NCBI GenBank assembly: GCA_022819605.1
Contig: JAJEGW010000169.1
Location: 1 to 35,586 of the forward strand
DNA: 35,586 bases
Source of the DNA: Silicimonas sp.
GTDB lineage: Bacteria > Pseudomonadota > Alphaproteobacteria > Rhodobacterales > Rhodobacteraceae
Direction: 5' to 3'
The translations under genes and the position numbers were made by a program. Every line of letters begins with the position of its first letter. Positions within the stretch are counted from its first letter, which is position 1. Positions 8,477-17,671 of this stretch are shown piece by piece. The notes below the pieces were generated by a model. The model had not been told where the DNA came from. It searched no databases and saw nothing but the letters and a program-made list of their open reading frames with translations.

Positions 8477-9335
8477 TTATCGGATCCGTGCGAAGGATGT
8501 GCGCAGCAGATCGAAACCATGGGCTATTTCCCGCTCGGAGGTTGTCAAAGGCGGGACAATTCCAATGACATGGCCTGACGAGCCGCATTCCCAGGTAATC
8601 AGTCCGTTTTGGAGCGCATCTGCGCGAATGGCTCGCGTTCGGTCATGGTCCGGTGCCCCGGCATCGTCGACAATTTCCACTCCGAACATTGCGCCGCGGC
8701 CGCGAATGTCTGCAACGAATGGAAAGTCGACGAGCATTGCACCGTGCACAGAGATCCACCGCGCGATTCGGCTGGCCATTTCGGGCACGTCATTCGTCAA
8801 AATGTATTCGAGCGAAGCCCGGGCGGCGGCAGCCGAAACGGGGTGAAGCTGGAATGTCGACGACTGGGTACCTAGCAGCCAAGTGGTCATGATGTCGTTG
8901 CGCCCGGCGACCAGCCCCGCCGGAAAGCCGCCACCGAACGTCTTTCCGAGAACAAGCAGGTCCGGCACGAAGTCCTCGCCCATGAACGAAAATAGATGTC
9001 CGGTCCGCCCGAACCCGGTAAAGACCTCGTCGGCAATCAGCGGAATTTCGCGGGCTTCCGCGAGGTTTGCCAGCGTTCGCAGCCAACCCTTTGCCGGGAA
9101 GATCATGCCCCGCGTGGCCTGGGCCGGTTCCACCACGATCCCCGCCAGCGGTTGCGCGTCATCGATTATGCGCTCCAGCCGATCCGGTGGACAGCCGTAC
9201 GGTGCGAAAATGGTGTCCGGCAGGAGCGGACCAAGTGCCCGGTTTCGCCCCTTGCTTTCCGACACTGCGAGCGCGCCGATGGTGCGTCCGTGATAGGCGC
9301 CCTCGAAGGCGAGGAATCGGCGCTGGCCACGGCCC
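8477..9335 (-). pseudogene. Class III aminotransferase, 5' end deleted
   Basis: The C-terminal two thirds of a PLP-dependent class III aminotransferase. It picks up the family at GQRRFLAFEGAYHGRTIGAL and keeps the cofactor Asp (LIADEVFTGFGRTG), the Schiff-base Lys (LLVLGKTFGGGFPAG) and an intact C-terminus. Compared with the intact paralogue at 9917-11224, about the first 130 residues are absent, including the phosphate-binding SGxEA region and the dimer N-terminus. Upstream DNA reads into an amidase in another frame, so no normal start exists; the frame is open back to an ATG at 9367. It is probably non-functional. A deletion or an assembly error would both explain it. Confidence 0.75.
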
Positions 9336-9924
9336 CCGCCGAAGGCCTCATTCCGAAAATGCCGCAAAAGGCTGCGGGTGTGCGCAGGCTTCCCGCAAAA
9401 TCCGACCCCATCGCCAAAGGAAGCATTCGCGCCGAAAGCGCCGCCGCACCGCCGCCGGTGGACGCACCTGCGGAGAGTGCGGGATCGTAGGGATTGCCGG
9501 TCGGACCGAACAGCGGATTGTCGGTGGTCGCACCGAATCCGTGCTCGGGGACGTTGGTCTTGCCGATGGCCACGGCACCTTCTTTGCGCATCGCGGCAAC
9601 GATGTTGTCGTCATGCTCGGGGATGAAGTCCTCGAATAACGGCGATCCCTGCGTGGTCTTCACGCCAGCAAGGTCGTTGAGATCCTTCACGCCGAGCGGC
9701 AGACCATGCAGCCTTCCAAGCGGTTCGCCGTTCATGACGGCGGATTCTGCCGCAACAGCCTCGACCCGTGCCCTTTCGAAGCACGGAATGACAATCGCGT
9801 TGAGCACCGGATCGAGTCTTTCGATCCTTGCGATGCAGCTTTCGAGCAGCTCGACAGGCGAAAGCTGCTTTGCACCGATGGCCGCACGGGCGTCGACGGC
9901 AGAGAGATCACAGGGTTCACACAT
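9336..9924 (-). pseudogene. Amidase signature family protein, 3' half deleted
   Basis: The N-terminal about 195 residues of an amidase (amidase signature family; Ser-cisSer-Lys triad). From the ATG at 9924 the catalytic Lys is in LGVKDL (about residue 80), the cis-Ser region is AGASTGGGAAAL (about 155), and the nucleophile is in GSDFAGSLRTPAAFCG (about 179). After GIFGMRPSAG the homology stops and DNA of an aminotransferase follows in a different frame; the out-of-frame tail runs to a stop at 9166. Intact family members are about 450-470 residues. GGAAGG precedes the start, which overlaps the end of the upstream aminotransferase by 8 bases. The second half is missing, so activity is unlikely. 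Confidence 0.75.
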
Positions 9925-11224
9925 GTCGCCTTCCAGTTTCGAGTTCGTGCTTGATGAGCCCAGCGGCTTCTCCCAGCGCCTCTGACAGATGTGCGCCATC
10001 AATGTTGATCGGTGGTACGAACATCAGGGAGTTCCCGCAACGGCCACCCAGGTAAATCAGGATGCGCCGGGCGTGTACGGCGCTTTGTACTCGAATGGCG
10101 GTTTCCCGGTCGGGGCAGCCATCACCGTCCATGATGTCGACGGCCGCCTGTGCACCCGCGACGCGTACGCCGCGGATACGTTCGAGCGCGTCAAGCGGGC
10201 GCAGGGCGCGTTCGAGAACGGGTTCAACCGTGTGCCCGACATGCGCAATCAGGTCGTCCCCGCGGATCGTTCGAATGGTCGCGACGGCCATGTTGCATGC
10301 GAGAGGATTGCCCTGGAACGTGCTTGTGTGCATGCCGTGCGGCCAGGCCTTGAGAATCGCGGTTGGGGCAGCCACGGCCGACAAGGGCAATCCGCCGGAC
10401 ATGGCCTTGCCCATGGTGACCATGTCGGGGACAACGCCGCTGCTTTCAAAGGAGAACCAAGCCCCGGCACGTCCGAACCCGCACCAGATTTCGTCGCATA
10501 CCATCAGGACCCCGTGCCGACGCGTCATGTCCCTTATGCCGGACAGAAACTCCGCAGGCGGAGACAAGACTCCGCTGACACCCTGGATTGCTTCAACCAC
10601 CAGGGCGGCGGGAAGATCGTCAGTTTTTCGTAGCTCTTCCAGGCGGTCCGACAATCGGGTGAGGCAAGTACCGACGTCGTCGCCTCCGGTCCCGCGTGAA
10701 CCGGGATAGGGGAGGAAGTCGACGAGTTCGTGCAGCACGGAGAAGGGTTCACGAATGCTGCCACCGTCAGTAACCGACAGTGCGCCAATGGTTCGACCGT
10801 GGTAACCGCCCTCGAACGAAATCAGACGCGTGCGTCCGGTCGCGTATTGAGCGGCCTTGATCGCGGCCTCCACGGCTTCGGCACCGGAATTCGCCAGTTG
10901 GATGCAGGACAACTCCTCGGGCAGAATCGAGATCAGCTCTTCATAGAGCCGAGCCCGGAAGGGCGAAGGAAGCCGGGTCCCGGTGTGCAAGACTCCCGTC
11001 GCAAGTGTTTCCCGCAGGGCCGCAATGTGCGCAGGGTGATTGTGACCGATGTTGCTCGTAGCGGAACCGCAAACAAGGTCGAGCCATTTCCGGTCCCGGT
11101 CGTCGTAAAGCCACGATCCATCTCCCCGGAGGAAGACGGGTGGATCCGCCGTGAACCGAAAGGTATTGGCCGCGTTTGATTCGTGAACGCGCGTAACGCC
11201 AAGGACCTGTTCGGCCCTCATCAT
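9917..11224 (-). CDS. Class III aminotransferase (PLP-dependent, omega-amino acid/GABA type)
   Basis: A 435-residue fold-type I enzyme that moves an amino group from an amine or omega-amino acid to a keto acid. The phosphate-binding site is SGAEA at about 113-117, FEGGYHGRT follows, the cofactor Asp is at about 244 (LMVCDEIWCGFGRAG) and the Schiff-base Lys at about 273 (TMGKAMSGGLPLS). I chose the ATG at 11224 because GAGGA lies 8 bases upstream; the ATG at 11239, with GGAGG 10 bases upstream, is an alternative. It overlaps the transporter ATPase gene just upstream and the amidase fragment downstream, so the three form one operon. The substrate is unknown. Confidence 0.9.
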   Translation of the reverse strand: MMRAEQVLGVTRVHESNAANTFRFTADPPVFLRGDGSWLYDDRDRKWLDLVCGSATSNIGHNHPAHIAALRETLATGVLHTGTRLPSPFRARLYEELISILPEELSCIQLANSGAEAVEAAIKAAQYATGRTRLISFEGGYHGRTIGALSVTDGGSIREPFSVLHELVDFLPYPGSRGTGGDDVGTCLTRLSDRLEELRKTDDLPAALVVEAIQGVSGVLSPPAEFLSGIRDMTRRHGVLMVCDEIWCGFGRAGAWFSFESSGVVPDMVTMGKAMSGGLPLSAVAAPTAILKAWPHGMHTSTFQGNPLACNMAVATIRTIRGDDLIAHVGHTVEPVLERALRPLDALERIRGVRVAGAQAAVDIMDGDGCPDRETAIRVQSAVHARRILIYLGGRCGNSLMFVPPINIDGAHLSEALGEAAGLIKHELETGRRHV

Positions 11225-11225
11225 G

Positions 11226-12353
11226 TCATGAATCCTCATTTCGGGCTGGCCTCCGAAGCACCGTTAAGTCCGGCTCGCGCCATTCTGCGATGATCTGGTC
11301 ACCGGGCTCCGGTGGCGGCCGGCCATTCAGGATCCTGCGTCCGAGTTCGACATCCAGCATGTTTCCGCCAGGAGACACCCCCTGTATCTTCAGTGTTGCT
11401 CCAGTAAATTCGACATCCCTGACCTCGAGTGCCGTGCCGTTCCGCTCAGGCACTCCTCCTTGGTCGTCAGGCCTGATCGAAATGGCCTCGGGCCGCAGCG
11501 CCAGGGCAATCCGCTCGCCTTCGCCATAGACGTCCCCACATTGCGCAGGCGGCGTGACCAGGGTTGCAAGGCCGTCGGCGTCACATTCAATCCCTGAAGC
11601 CGTCGCCCTGCGCACCCGTGCCACGATGACATTGCAGGCACCGATGAAGCGCGCAACGAACTCGGTTTCGGGGCGATCATATATGTTGACCGGGTCACCC
11701 AGTTGCTCGATTCGACCGTCCCGCATGATGGCTACGCGGTCGCTCATGGCGAGTGCTTCCTGCTGATCGTGGGTCACGTAAATGAATGTCAACCCCACGT
11801 CCCGGTGCATGCGGCGCAGTTCGTGCTGCATCTGGTGCCGAAGGTTCGCATCCAGTGCGCCGAGAGGTTCGTCTAGGAGAAGAACTCCTGGTTCGACAAT
11901 CAATGACCGTGCGAGCGCAACCCGCTGCCGCTGTCCTCCGGAAAGCTGATGCGGGAGACGTTGCCCGTATTCGGCAAGGCCGATCGTTTCGAGCCAGGAC
12001 CGGGCGCGACTCTCGCGGACAGCACGGGCGATGCCGCGCGTCTTCAGGCCGTAGCCCACGTTTTCGAGCAGCGTCTTGTGCGGAAACAGCGCATAGTCCT
12101 GAAACATGATGCTCGTATCGCGTCGGTTCGGCGGTTGGTCTGTCACGTTTTCGCCACCGACCTTGATCGTTCCGCCGGACACCTGCTCCAGACCTGCGAT
12201 CAAGCGCAATATGGTCGTTTTTCCGCAACCGGATGGACCCAGCAACGTCAGAAATTCGCCGGCGCGGATATGCAGTGACAGGGGTCGGACGGCCAGAATG
12301 GTGCCGAATGATTTCGAGACACCGTCCAGTTCTACGTCCTTCGCCGCGCTCAC
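11226..12353 (-). CDS. PotA-type ABC transporter ATP-binding protein
   Basis: A 375-residue ATPase of the spermidine/putrescine-iron-sulfate family. Walker A is GPSGCGKT at 39-46, the Q-loop is IMFQDYALFPH, the signature LSGGQRQRVALARSL, Walker B VLLLDEPLGALD, and the switch is VTHDQQEA. A C-terminal TOBE domain covers about residues 280-365. It is the only PotA-type ATPase in the window and should power the PotB/PotC-type permeases at 15988-17671, which have no ATPase of their own. It is divergent from the GntR-family gene across 74 bases and leads the operon with the class III aminotransferase. Confidence 0.9.
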   Translation of the reverse strand: MSAAKDVELDGVSKSFGTILAVRPLSLHIRAGEFLTLLGPSGCGKTTILRLIAGLEQVSGGTIKVGGENVTDQPPNRRDTSIMFQDYALFPHKTLLENVGYGLKTRGIARAVRESRARSWLETIGLAEYGQRLPHQLSGGQRQRVALARSLIVEPGVLLLDEPLGALDANLRHQMQHELRRMHRDVGLTFIYVTHDQQEALAMSDRVAIMRDGRIEQLGDPVNIYDRPETEFVARFIGACNVIVARVRRATASGIECDADGLATLVTPPAQCGDVYGEGERIALALRPEAISIRPDDQGGVPERNGTALEVRDVEFTGATLKIQGVSPGGNMLDVELGRRILNGRPPPEPGDQIIAEWREPDLTVLRRPARNEDS

Positions 12354-12427
12354 GATGCACTTGTCCCGGGTGCGTGCCTCAGGTTATTCTGTGTTCGTAT
12401 CGTCGAGGCAAGTTGGATAAGGCAATC
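12354..12427. promoter_or_regulatory. Shared divergent promoter region, PotA-type gene and GntR regulator
   Basis: The 74-base gap between two divergent genes must contain both promoters, and probably a site by which the GntR-type regulator controls the ATPase operon and itself. The dyad TTGT-N2-ACAA found before the binding-protein gene (20307-20316) is not repeated here, and I could not define boxes with confidence. Confidence 0.4.
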
Positions 12428-13108
12428 GTGTATTACGAAAACGACAGCCTTCCCCAGACGCTGTCCTATTTCATTCTGAACAAGCTGCGCTGGCGAATCA
12501 TTACTGGGGACCTCGCGCCAGGCCAGGCATTGCGGGAGCAGGAACTGGAGGCCGACTACGGCAGCAGCAGGGGGCCGGTGCGGGAGAGCTTGCGCCTTCT
12601 CTTGCGGAACGGCCTCGTGGAGCATCTGCCGCGGCGCGGGTTCCGGGTCCGGAAAGAGACGCGGGATGACGTCCGCAACATCTACCAGCTGCGCGCCACG
12701 CTTGAGGGGATGGTGATCGCCGCCTTGGCAGACCTCGACATCGATCCCCTGTGCGAGGCGTTGCGGGGACGATGCGCGATCATGGAAGGTTACTACAAGG
12801 CGAATGACATCGAGGGCTATTTCCGCGAAAACAGCACATATCATCAGTGCATTATCGACTACACCGGAAACCGTCCGATTGCCCAAGTCCTGTATTACGT
12901 GAACGAGATTTCGCTTCCGATTCGCTACAAGCTTCTGAAGGAGGCGTTCCCGACGCACCGTTCTCTCGACTATCACGAGGAAATCCTGCACCAGCTCGAA
13001 GCCGGGAACATTCCCGAGGCGAAACGGCTGACGGAAGAGCACATCCTGGAGAATCTGGACCGGGCGATGGCGTTCTTTGACGAACATGAGGATGCTGTTT
13101 CGAGCTGA
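12428..13108 (+). CDS. GntR-family transcriptional regulator with FCD domain
   Basis: A 226-residue regulator. The N-terminal winged helix (about 5-76) contains the GntR hallmark LRWRIITGDLAPGQ-LREQELEADYGSSRGPVRESLRLL and the wing PRRGFRVR. The C-terminal all-helical FCD domain (about 82-215) has the histidines that often bind a metal and a carboxylate ligand (STYHQCI, DYHEEIL, TEEHIL). No ATG fits; the GTG at 12428 has AAGG 5 bases upstream, and a TTG at 12413 is an alternative. It lies inside the Pot-type/aminotransferase island, so it is the likely local regulator. It converges with the RidA gene, with 5 bases between the stops. Confidence 0.87.
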   Translation: MYYENDSLPQTLSYFILNKLRWRIITGDLAPGQALREQELEADYGSSRGPVRESLRLLLRNGLVEHLPRRGFRVRKETRDDVRNIYQLRATLEGMVIAALADLDIDPLCEALRGRCAIMEGYYKANDIEGYFRENSTYHQCIIDYTGNRPIAQVLYYVNEISLPIRYKLLKEAFPTHRSLDYHEEILHQLEAGNIPEAKRLTEEHILENLDRAMAFFDEHEDAVSS

Positions 13109-13113
13109 GGGCT

Positions 13114-13488
13114 TCATGCCAGCGCGATCACGCCGACTTCGACGATTGCATCTTCACCGATTGCGCTCACCTCGACAAGATTCCTTGCCGGGGCACTGTT
13201 ACCGAAGACGTCCGCGAAGGCTTCGTTGACCGCATCCTTTGCGGTGAGGTCGGTCACATAGACCATGGCCAGCATGATCTTTTCAGCCCCGCTCCCTGCC
13301 GCTTCCAGAATCGTGACGCAATGTTCAAGGGAAAGTCTTGCCTGCGCCGCCGCCCCAGTGACGATTTGGCCCGTTGCCAGATCACGCGGCATTTGCCCGC
13401 CGACAAAAACGAATCCTCCGCCCTTTACGCCTTGCGAGACCGGCGAGGTCGACGCTGGCACGTCGGGGTGTTCAACAATTTCTCTCAT
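13114..13488 (-). CDS. RidA family enamine/imine deaminase
   Basis: A 124-residue protein of the RidA/YjgF/UK114 family, normally a trimer in the cytoplasm that hydrolyses reactive enamine and imine intermediates made by PLP enzymes and amine oxidases. The conserved Arg is at 102 (APARNLVEVSAI), matching catalytic Arg105 of E. coli RidA, and the Glu is at 117 (IVEVGVIAL). GGFVFVGGQ and the DL-TG motif are present. The start has AAGGAG 6 bases upstream. It lies 30 bases after the aldehyde dehydrogenase gene on the same strand, which places it in the catabolic operon with two aminotransferase types nearby. Confidence 0.92.
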   Translation of the reverse strand: MREIVEHPDVPASTSPVSQGVKGGGFVFVGGQMPRDLATGQIVTGAAAQARLSLEHCVTILEAAGSGAEKIMLAMVYVTDLTAKDAVNEAFADVFGNSAPARNLVEVSAIGEDAIVEVGVIALA

Positions 13489-13518
13489 CCTCCCCTCCTT
13501 CGGTGCTGGCGCGTGAAT

Positions 13519-14886
13519 CTACGTGCCGAGCATGCAATTCACCGTGGTCAAGAACTCGCGCATGCCCCAGATGCCGCCTTCGCGACCAATTCCTGCATCC
13601 CGGAACCCTCCGGTCGGAACCGCAGCGCCCTGTATGGCGGTCGAGTTGATCCCTATGCTGCCGAAGCGTATTCCACCGAGATGCGGCTGAAGTGAGTCCG
13701 GCGCACCCGTGTAGAAATAGGCGGCCAGCGCGTGACGCTCGCGTGACAGGCGCGCCAGCAGCTCCTCTCGCCGGGAAAAGGGACGGATCGACAGCAGCGG
13801 TCCAAACGTTTCGTACCGGTCAAAAAAGCTGTTGTCATTGCTCTCGACCACGGTCAGGGGAAACACGAAAGGACTGTCGTTCCTGACCTTTTGCGGCTCG
13901 GGCGTTAACAGCCGCTCGCCGTCGTCCCTGACACGGAATACGACATCTACAAGTGCGTCCGTTGCCTCCCGCGTCCGTACCGGTCCGAGATCCACGTCGA
14001 GATCCGAGGGTCCCGCCGTCACCGCCTCGACGCATTCCAGCAGTCTTTCCCTGAAGGCAAGGTAGATTCCTTCTTCGACGAAAACGCGATTGACGGAGGA
14101 GCATGCTTGGCCTGCAGCCTTGAGCTTGCGTTCAAGAAGGTCCCTGACCGCGTGGTTCACATTGGCGTCGCTGAAGACGGTAAATGGACAGTTTCCCCCA
14201 AGTTCCGTGACCGCCTTCTTGCCGCTGGCGGCGCATGCAGTTGCCAGTTCACGCCCGACATTGGTGGACCCGGTGAAGCTGACGATATCGATTTCATCAT
14301 GCCTGAGTACCCGGCCTGCAAGCTCGGGGTCACCAGTCGCAAGCAATTGGACCTCGTTGCCGACGCCTGCTTGCCGAAACGCCCTGAACATTGCACGCGC
14401 GCAAAGCATCGCTAGGGAGGAGGGCTTGACGATCACCGGGCATCCGGCGGCAATTGCGGGTGCGATCTTTCGCGTCAGACCTGCCACGGGGTCGTTGAAC
14501 GGGCAGATCAGGAATGCACCGCCCAAGCCCACGTCTGTCACCGAGCGACCGGGTGCGACTGTCTGTTCGAATTCAACGCTGTCCAGCAAGACACGGCAAT
14601 GATCCAGGAACGAGATCGCGTAATCGATCTCGGCATCGGCTTCCCCGGGTTTCTTTCCCACTTCCCGGACCACGAGCGTGGCCAGTTCCGATCGTGCGGA
14701 CTGCAATCCCCCGATGCAGCCTGCGAGGATCTGCCGTCGTAACTGGCAATTGCCAGCCAATCCCCGGCGTTTGGGGGCGAGGTGTTGCAACTGCTGTTCG
14801 GCATCGGCAGGCGCATCTGGTCTCCAGTGCGCAAATGTGCGCCCGTCATTCGGCGAAACCACCGCACTTGTCATGTCAGCGCCCAT
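13519..14886 (-). CDS. NAD(P)-dependent aldehyde dehydrogenase family protein
   Basis: A 455-residue aldehyde dehydrogenase that oxidises an aldehyde to its acid. All four key positions are there: Asn131 (CPFNDP), Lys154 (VIVKPSS), Glu228 (TELGG) and nucleophile Cys262 (AAGQACSSVNR), with FTGSTNVGR for the cofactor fold. The C-terminal GGFRDAGIGREGG resembles succinate-semialdehyde dehydrogenases, but the substrate is not set by these motifs. GGAGG lies 5 bases before the ATG. The start overlaps the aminotransferase gene by 11 bases, so the two are translationally coupled. The order suggests it removes the aldehyde formed by that transamination. Confidence 0.9.
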   Translation of the reverse strand: MGADMTSAVVSPNDGRTFAHWRPDAPADAEQQLQHLAPKRRGLAGNCQLRRQILAGCIGGLQSARSELATLVVREVGKKPGEADAEIDYAISFLDHCRVLLDSVEFEQTVAPGRSVTDVGLGGAFLICPFNDPVAGLTRKIAPAIAAGCPVIVKPSSLAMLCARAMFRAFRQAGVGNEVQLLATGDPELAGRVLRHDEIDIVSFTGSTNVGRELATACAASGKKAVTELGGNCPFTVFSDANVNHAVRDLLERKLKAAGQACSSVNRVFVEEGIYLAFRERLLECVEAVTAGPSDLDVDLGPVRTREATDALVDVVFRVRDDGERLLTPEPQKVRNDSPFVFPLTVVESNDNSFFDRYETFGPLLSIRPFSRREELLARLSRERHALAAYFYTGAPDSLQPHLGGIRFGSIGINSTAIQGAAVPTGGFRDAGIGREGGIWGMREFLTTVNCMLGT

Positions 14887-15991
14887 GATCCCTCCCCGGC
14901 AGTCCGTTCACCACGTCGGTGAGAATTTCCAGCATCGCGCGAATCTCGGTAACCGGTTTTCCGAAGCAGACTCTCAGGTGATCGCGATATCCACTGCCGA
15001 AGGTCTCGCCGGGCAAGGACAGGATCCGGTGGACCTCCAGCTTCCGGCGAAACGATTCCGAGTATTCCACGTACGGAAACAGGTAGAACCCGCCCTCCGT
15101 TGCCACGTGAGGCCAACCCTGCGCCGCTGCAAAGTCAAGCATGAGTCGCCGTTGCTCGGAGTAGTCTTCTGGATTCGCCTCCGGTGCGTTGATGATCCGC
15201 AGAGCGATGTTCTGGCTCGGTGTCGGTGCGGCGCTGAGAAGGGTTTGGTGGGCGGCGATCACTGGTGCGGTTCTGTCGCGATGAACGAGGCATGCGCCCA
15301 ATCTCAAACCTTGGAGATGGTAGTTCTTCGAAAAGGAATTGATGACGAAGACGTGATCTTCCGAAGAGCACACTGAATCGTGCCATTTCGGGACGTCGAA
15401 GACAATGTTCGAGAAACTTTCGTCGAGCAGAAGGATGGCCCCCGCATCAGCGGTCTCCCGGCATAGCGTGTCGACTTCACGTTTCCCGAGCACCCGTCCG
15501 GTCGGATTGCCGGGATTGCTGCATATGAGGGCGCGGGCCCTGGACTCGTGCAAGGCCTCTCGCAAACGCAACGCGTCAATCTCGAAACCGTCGTCGGCGC
15601 GGGTCTCGTGGAACACCGGCTGGAGATGCGCCAGTCTGATGAGGTCCTCGTAACTTGGCCAATGCGGCGAAACAACGAGCACCTTTCCTCCGGCGGGCAG
15701 CATGGTGCGAATGATGCAGAAGATCGAGGATTTTGCGCCACCGACGATTATGCACTCGTGCTCGGGAAGGCTCCATTTGTTGAATAGGCTCGTTTGCGCG
15801 AGGTCCCGTAGCTCCGCGAGACCGTTGCCGGGCGTCAGAGTGGTCCCGAACCGGATGTCGTCGGCAATCGCGCCAGTGCGATCCGGAAACGTCGGCGTGC
15901 TGAGCGAATAGACCGTCTCGCCGGTGAGGCGCGCCGATGCGATGGCCCCGGCCAGCGTGAGGGTCGGAGACCTGCGAAGACGTTGGTTCAT
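14876..15991 (-). CDS. Class I/II aminotransferase (PLP-dependent)
   Basis: A 371-residue fold-type I enzyme. Motifs are SNPGNPTG at about 158-165, Asp190 (LLLDESFSN) that contacts the pyridine nitrogen, the Schiff-base Lys222 (NSFSKNYHLQGLRLG) and the C-terminal Arg region (DHLRVCFG). It transfers an amino group between an amino acid or amine and a keto acid; some family members are C-S lyases or decarboxylases, so the reaction is open. The start makes an ATGA overlap with the PotC-type permease gene and the stop overlaps the aldehyde dehydrogenase gene. The protein is slightly short for the family (usually 380-400). Confidence 0.88.
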   Translation of the reverse strand: MNQRLRRSPTLTLAGAIASARLTGETVYSLSTPTFPDRTGAIADDIRFGTTLTPGNGLAELRDLAQTSLFNKWSLPEHECIIVGGAKSSIFCIIRTMLPAGGKVLVVSPHWPSYEDLIRLAHLQPVFHETRADDGFEIDALRLREALHESRARALICSNPGNPTGRVLGKREVDTLCRETADAGAILLLDESFSNIVFDVPKWHDSVCSSEDHVFVINSFSKNYHLQGLRLGACLVHRDRTAPVIAAHQTLLSAAPTPSQNIALRIINAPEANPEDYSEQRRLMLDFAAAQGWPHVATEGGFYLFPYVEYSESFRRKLEVHRILSLPGETFGSGYRDHLRVCFGKPVTEIRAMLEILTDVVNGLPGRDHGR

Positions 15992-16788
15992 TTCCGCTGG
16001 TCCTTCCGCATGAAAAGGGCCTGCGCAGCGATGCCAAGCCCCATGGAAAAGCCGAACACCATGACGCCGATGGCGTTGATTGCAGGATCGAATCCGGTCA
16101 CCAGGGTCGTCCAGATCTTGATGGGAAGCGTGATGGAGAAGTTGGTCAAGAAATAGGCGATGACAAACTCGTCAAAAGCAAAGGTAAAGGTGATGATGAG
16201 TGTCGCGACAATGGCAAAGCGGCAGGATGGCAGAACAACTTCGAGAATGGCTCGTGGCCGCGAAGCGCCGAGAGCCCAGGCAGCCTCTTCGTGGCTCTTC
16301 GGAATCTGTGCGATCCGGTTGCGTAGGTTCAGTACGGCCAATGGCAGCACGTAGAGGACTTGCCCTGCATAAACCAGTCCCAACGAGGGTTCGAAGCCGA
16401 TGGAGACGAAATACAGCCGCAAACCGATGCCGATGAGGATCAGTGGCACGGCAAGGGGCGCCAGTACGAACAGGGTGACAACCGTCTTTCCGGGGAATCG
16501 TGCGTTTACGAGCGAGTACGCACACAGGAACGCGATGGCAGTTGCGGAAACGCTGACGGCCGACGCGACGGCGATGCTGTTCATCAATCCGGAGAAATAC
16601 TGTGAATCGCGGAACACACGCCCGAACCACACAAGCGTGAATTCCCGGAATGGCATGACCTGGTATCGGCCACTGTTGAAAGCGAACACGGCCATGACGA
16701 CGATCGGCAGATAAATGGTCGCCGTGACTGCCGCGAACAGCAGAGCGAACCAGCCGTTGTATGCTTGCTTGCGGACCGTGTTCACCAT
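15988..16788 (-). CDS. PotC-type ABC transporter permease
   Basis: A 266-residue inner-membrane permease of the spermidine/putrescine type. I chose the ATG at 16788, just after the PotB-type stop, with AGG 6 bases upstream; this gives a normal short cytoplasmic start (MVNTVRKQAYNGW) before the first membrane segment (FALLFAAVTATIYLPIVVMAVFAF). FTLVWFGRVF is a family motif, and the coupling loop EEAAWALGASRPRAILEVVLP is complete. An in-frame ATG at 16827 lies inside the previous gene. It pairs with the PotB-type subunit and needs the PotA-type ATPase encoded 3.6 kb further downstream. Confidence 0.9.
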   Translation of the reverse strand: MVNTVRKQAYNGWFALLFAAVTATIYLPIVVMAVFAFNSGRYQVMPFREFTLVWFGRVFRDSQYFSGLMNSIAVASAVSVSATAIAFLCAYSLVNARFPGKTVVTLFVLAPLAVPLILIGIGLRLYFVSIGFEPSLGLVYAGQVLYVLPLAVLNLRNRIAQIPKSHEEAAWALGASRPRAILEVVLPSCRFAIVATLIITFTFAFDEFVIAYFLTNFSITLPIKIWTTLVTGFDPAINAIGVMVFGFSMGLGIAAQALFMRKDQRK

Positions 16789-16789
16789 G

Positions 16790-17671
16790 TCATACCTGCA
16801 GGCGGACCTGGCGGCGAACCAGCGCAAGCGGCATGGCGGAAACCAGTACCACGCCCATCAGGACTGCTGCAAATGTTGCGGCCATCGGCAGATCGTAGGT
16901 CCCCTTCAGCGTGCTCAGCATCAATTGAGCAAGGACCGGCTTGAATCCGCCACCGAGGAGGGTCGGTACGGCATAGTCACCGACGCAAATGATGAATGTC
17001 AGCACTGCGCCGATGATCCAACCGGGGAAGCTCAGTGGAAGGACGATCTCAAGGAAGCCGCGCCATTCACTGCCTCCAAGATCCCGATTTGCTTCCAGGA
17101 GACGAGGATCGATGGTGACCATGACGCTGAATATCGTCAGTGTTATCAGCATGATGCCGAACAATGCCAATCCAAAGACCGAGGCTGACATGGTATAGAG
17201 GAACCCGAGTGCGACGGGTTGGCCAAGGATCTTGGCGAGTGCGAACGCGATTACGCCGCTGTCAGACAGCACGAGCTGCCAGGAAAATGCGCGAATTGTG
17301 AAACTTGTCCAGAATGGCGCGATCAGCAGAAAGAGCAACAGGAGTCGCCGCCGCGGGTGTGCCGCATATGTCAGGAACCACGCCAGCGGGTAGGCAATGA
17401 CGGACGCGAGCACAACCGCTGCAGATGCCAACAGGACGCTGCGTACGAGTGCATCCGTGAAACGGTCATTCGTAAAGAAGGTCACGTAGTTGGACAGCGT
17501 CAGCCCGCCGTGATCGGCACCGGTGAAACTGAGGCCGACAGTGTAACCGATGGGTACGACAAAGAAGCCGGCCATGAGGACTACGGCGGGAAGGATGCCG
17601 TACCACAGGTTGGCCACAGGTGCACGTCGGCGGACGGGAGAATTGTGCACGGTTTCGCCGATTTCTACCAT
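16790..17671 (-). CDS. PotB-type ABC transporter permease
   Basis: A 293-residue inner-membrane permease. The ATG at 17671 overlaps the cyclase stop by a few bases and gives a standard N-terminus (MVEIGETVHNSPVRRRAP) before the first membrane segment (LPAVVLMAGFFVVPIGYTVGLSF). The frame stays open to 17923, but that part lies inside the cyclase and is arginine-rich shadow. The core has six predicted membrane segments, a FWTSFTIRAFSW motif typical of PotB proteins, and the coupling loop EANRDLGGSEWRGFLEIVLP. The ribosome-binding site is weak, which fits coupling to the upstream gene. Confidence 0.9.
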   Translation of the reverse strand: MVEIGETVHNSPVRRRAPVANLWYGILPAVVLMAGFFVVPIGYTVGLSFTGADHGGLTLSNYVTFFTNDRFTDALVRSVLLASAAVVLASVIAYPLAWFLTYAAHPRRRLLLLFLLIAPFWTSFTIRAFSWQLVLSDSGVIAFALAKILGQPVALGFLYTMSASVFGLALFGIMLITLTIFSVMVTIDPRLLEANRDLGGSEWRGFLEIVLPLSFPGWIIGAVLTFIICVGDYAVPTLLGGGFKPVLAQLMLSTLKGTYDLPMAATFAAVLMGVVLVSAMPLALVRRQVRLQV

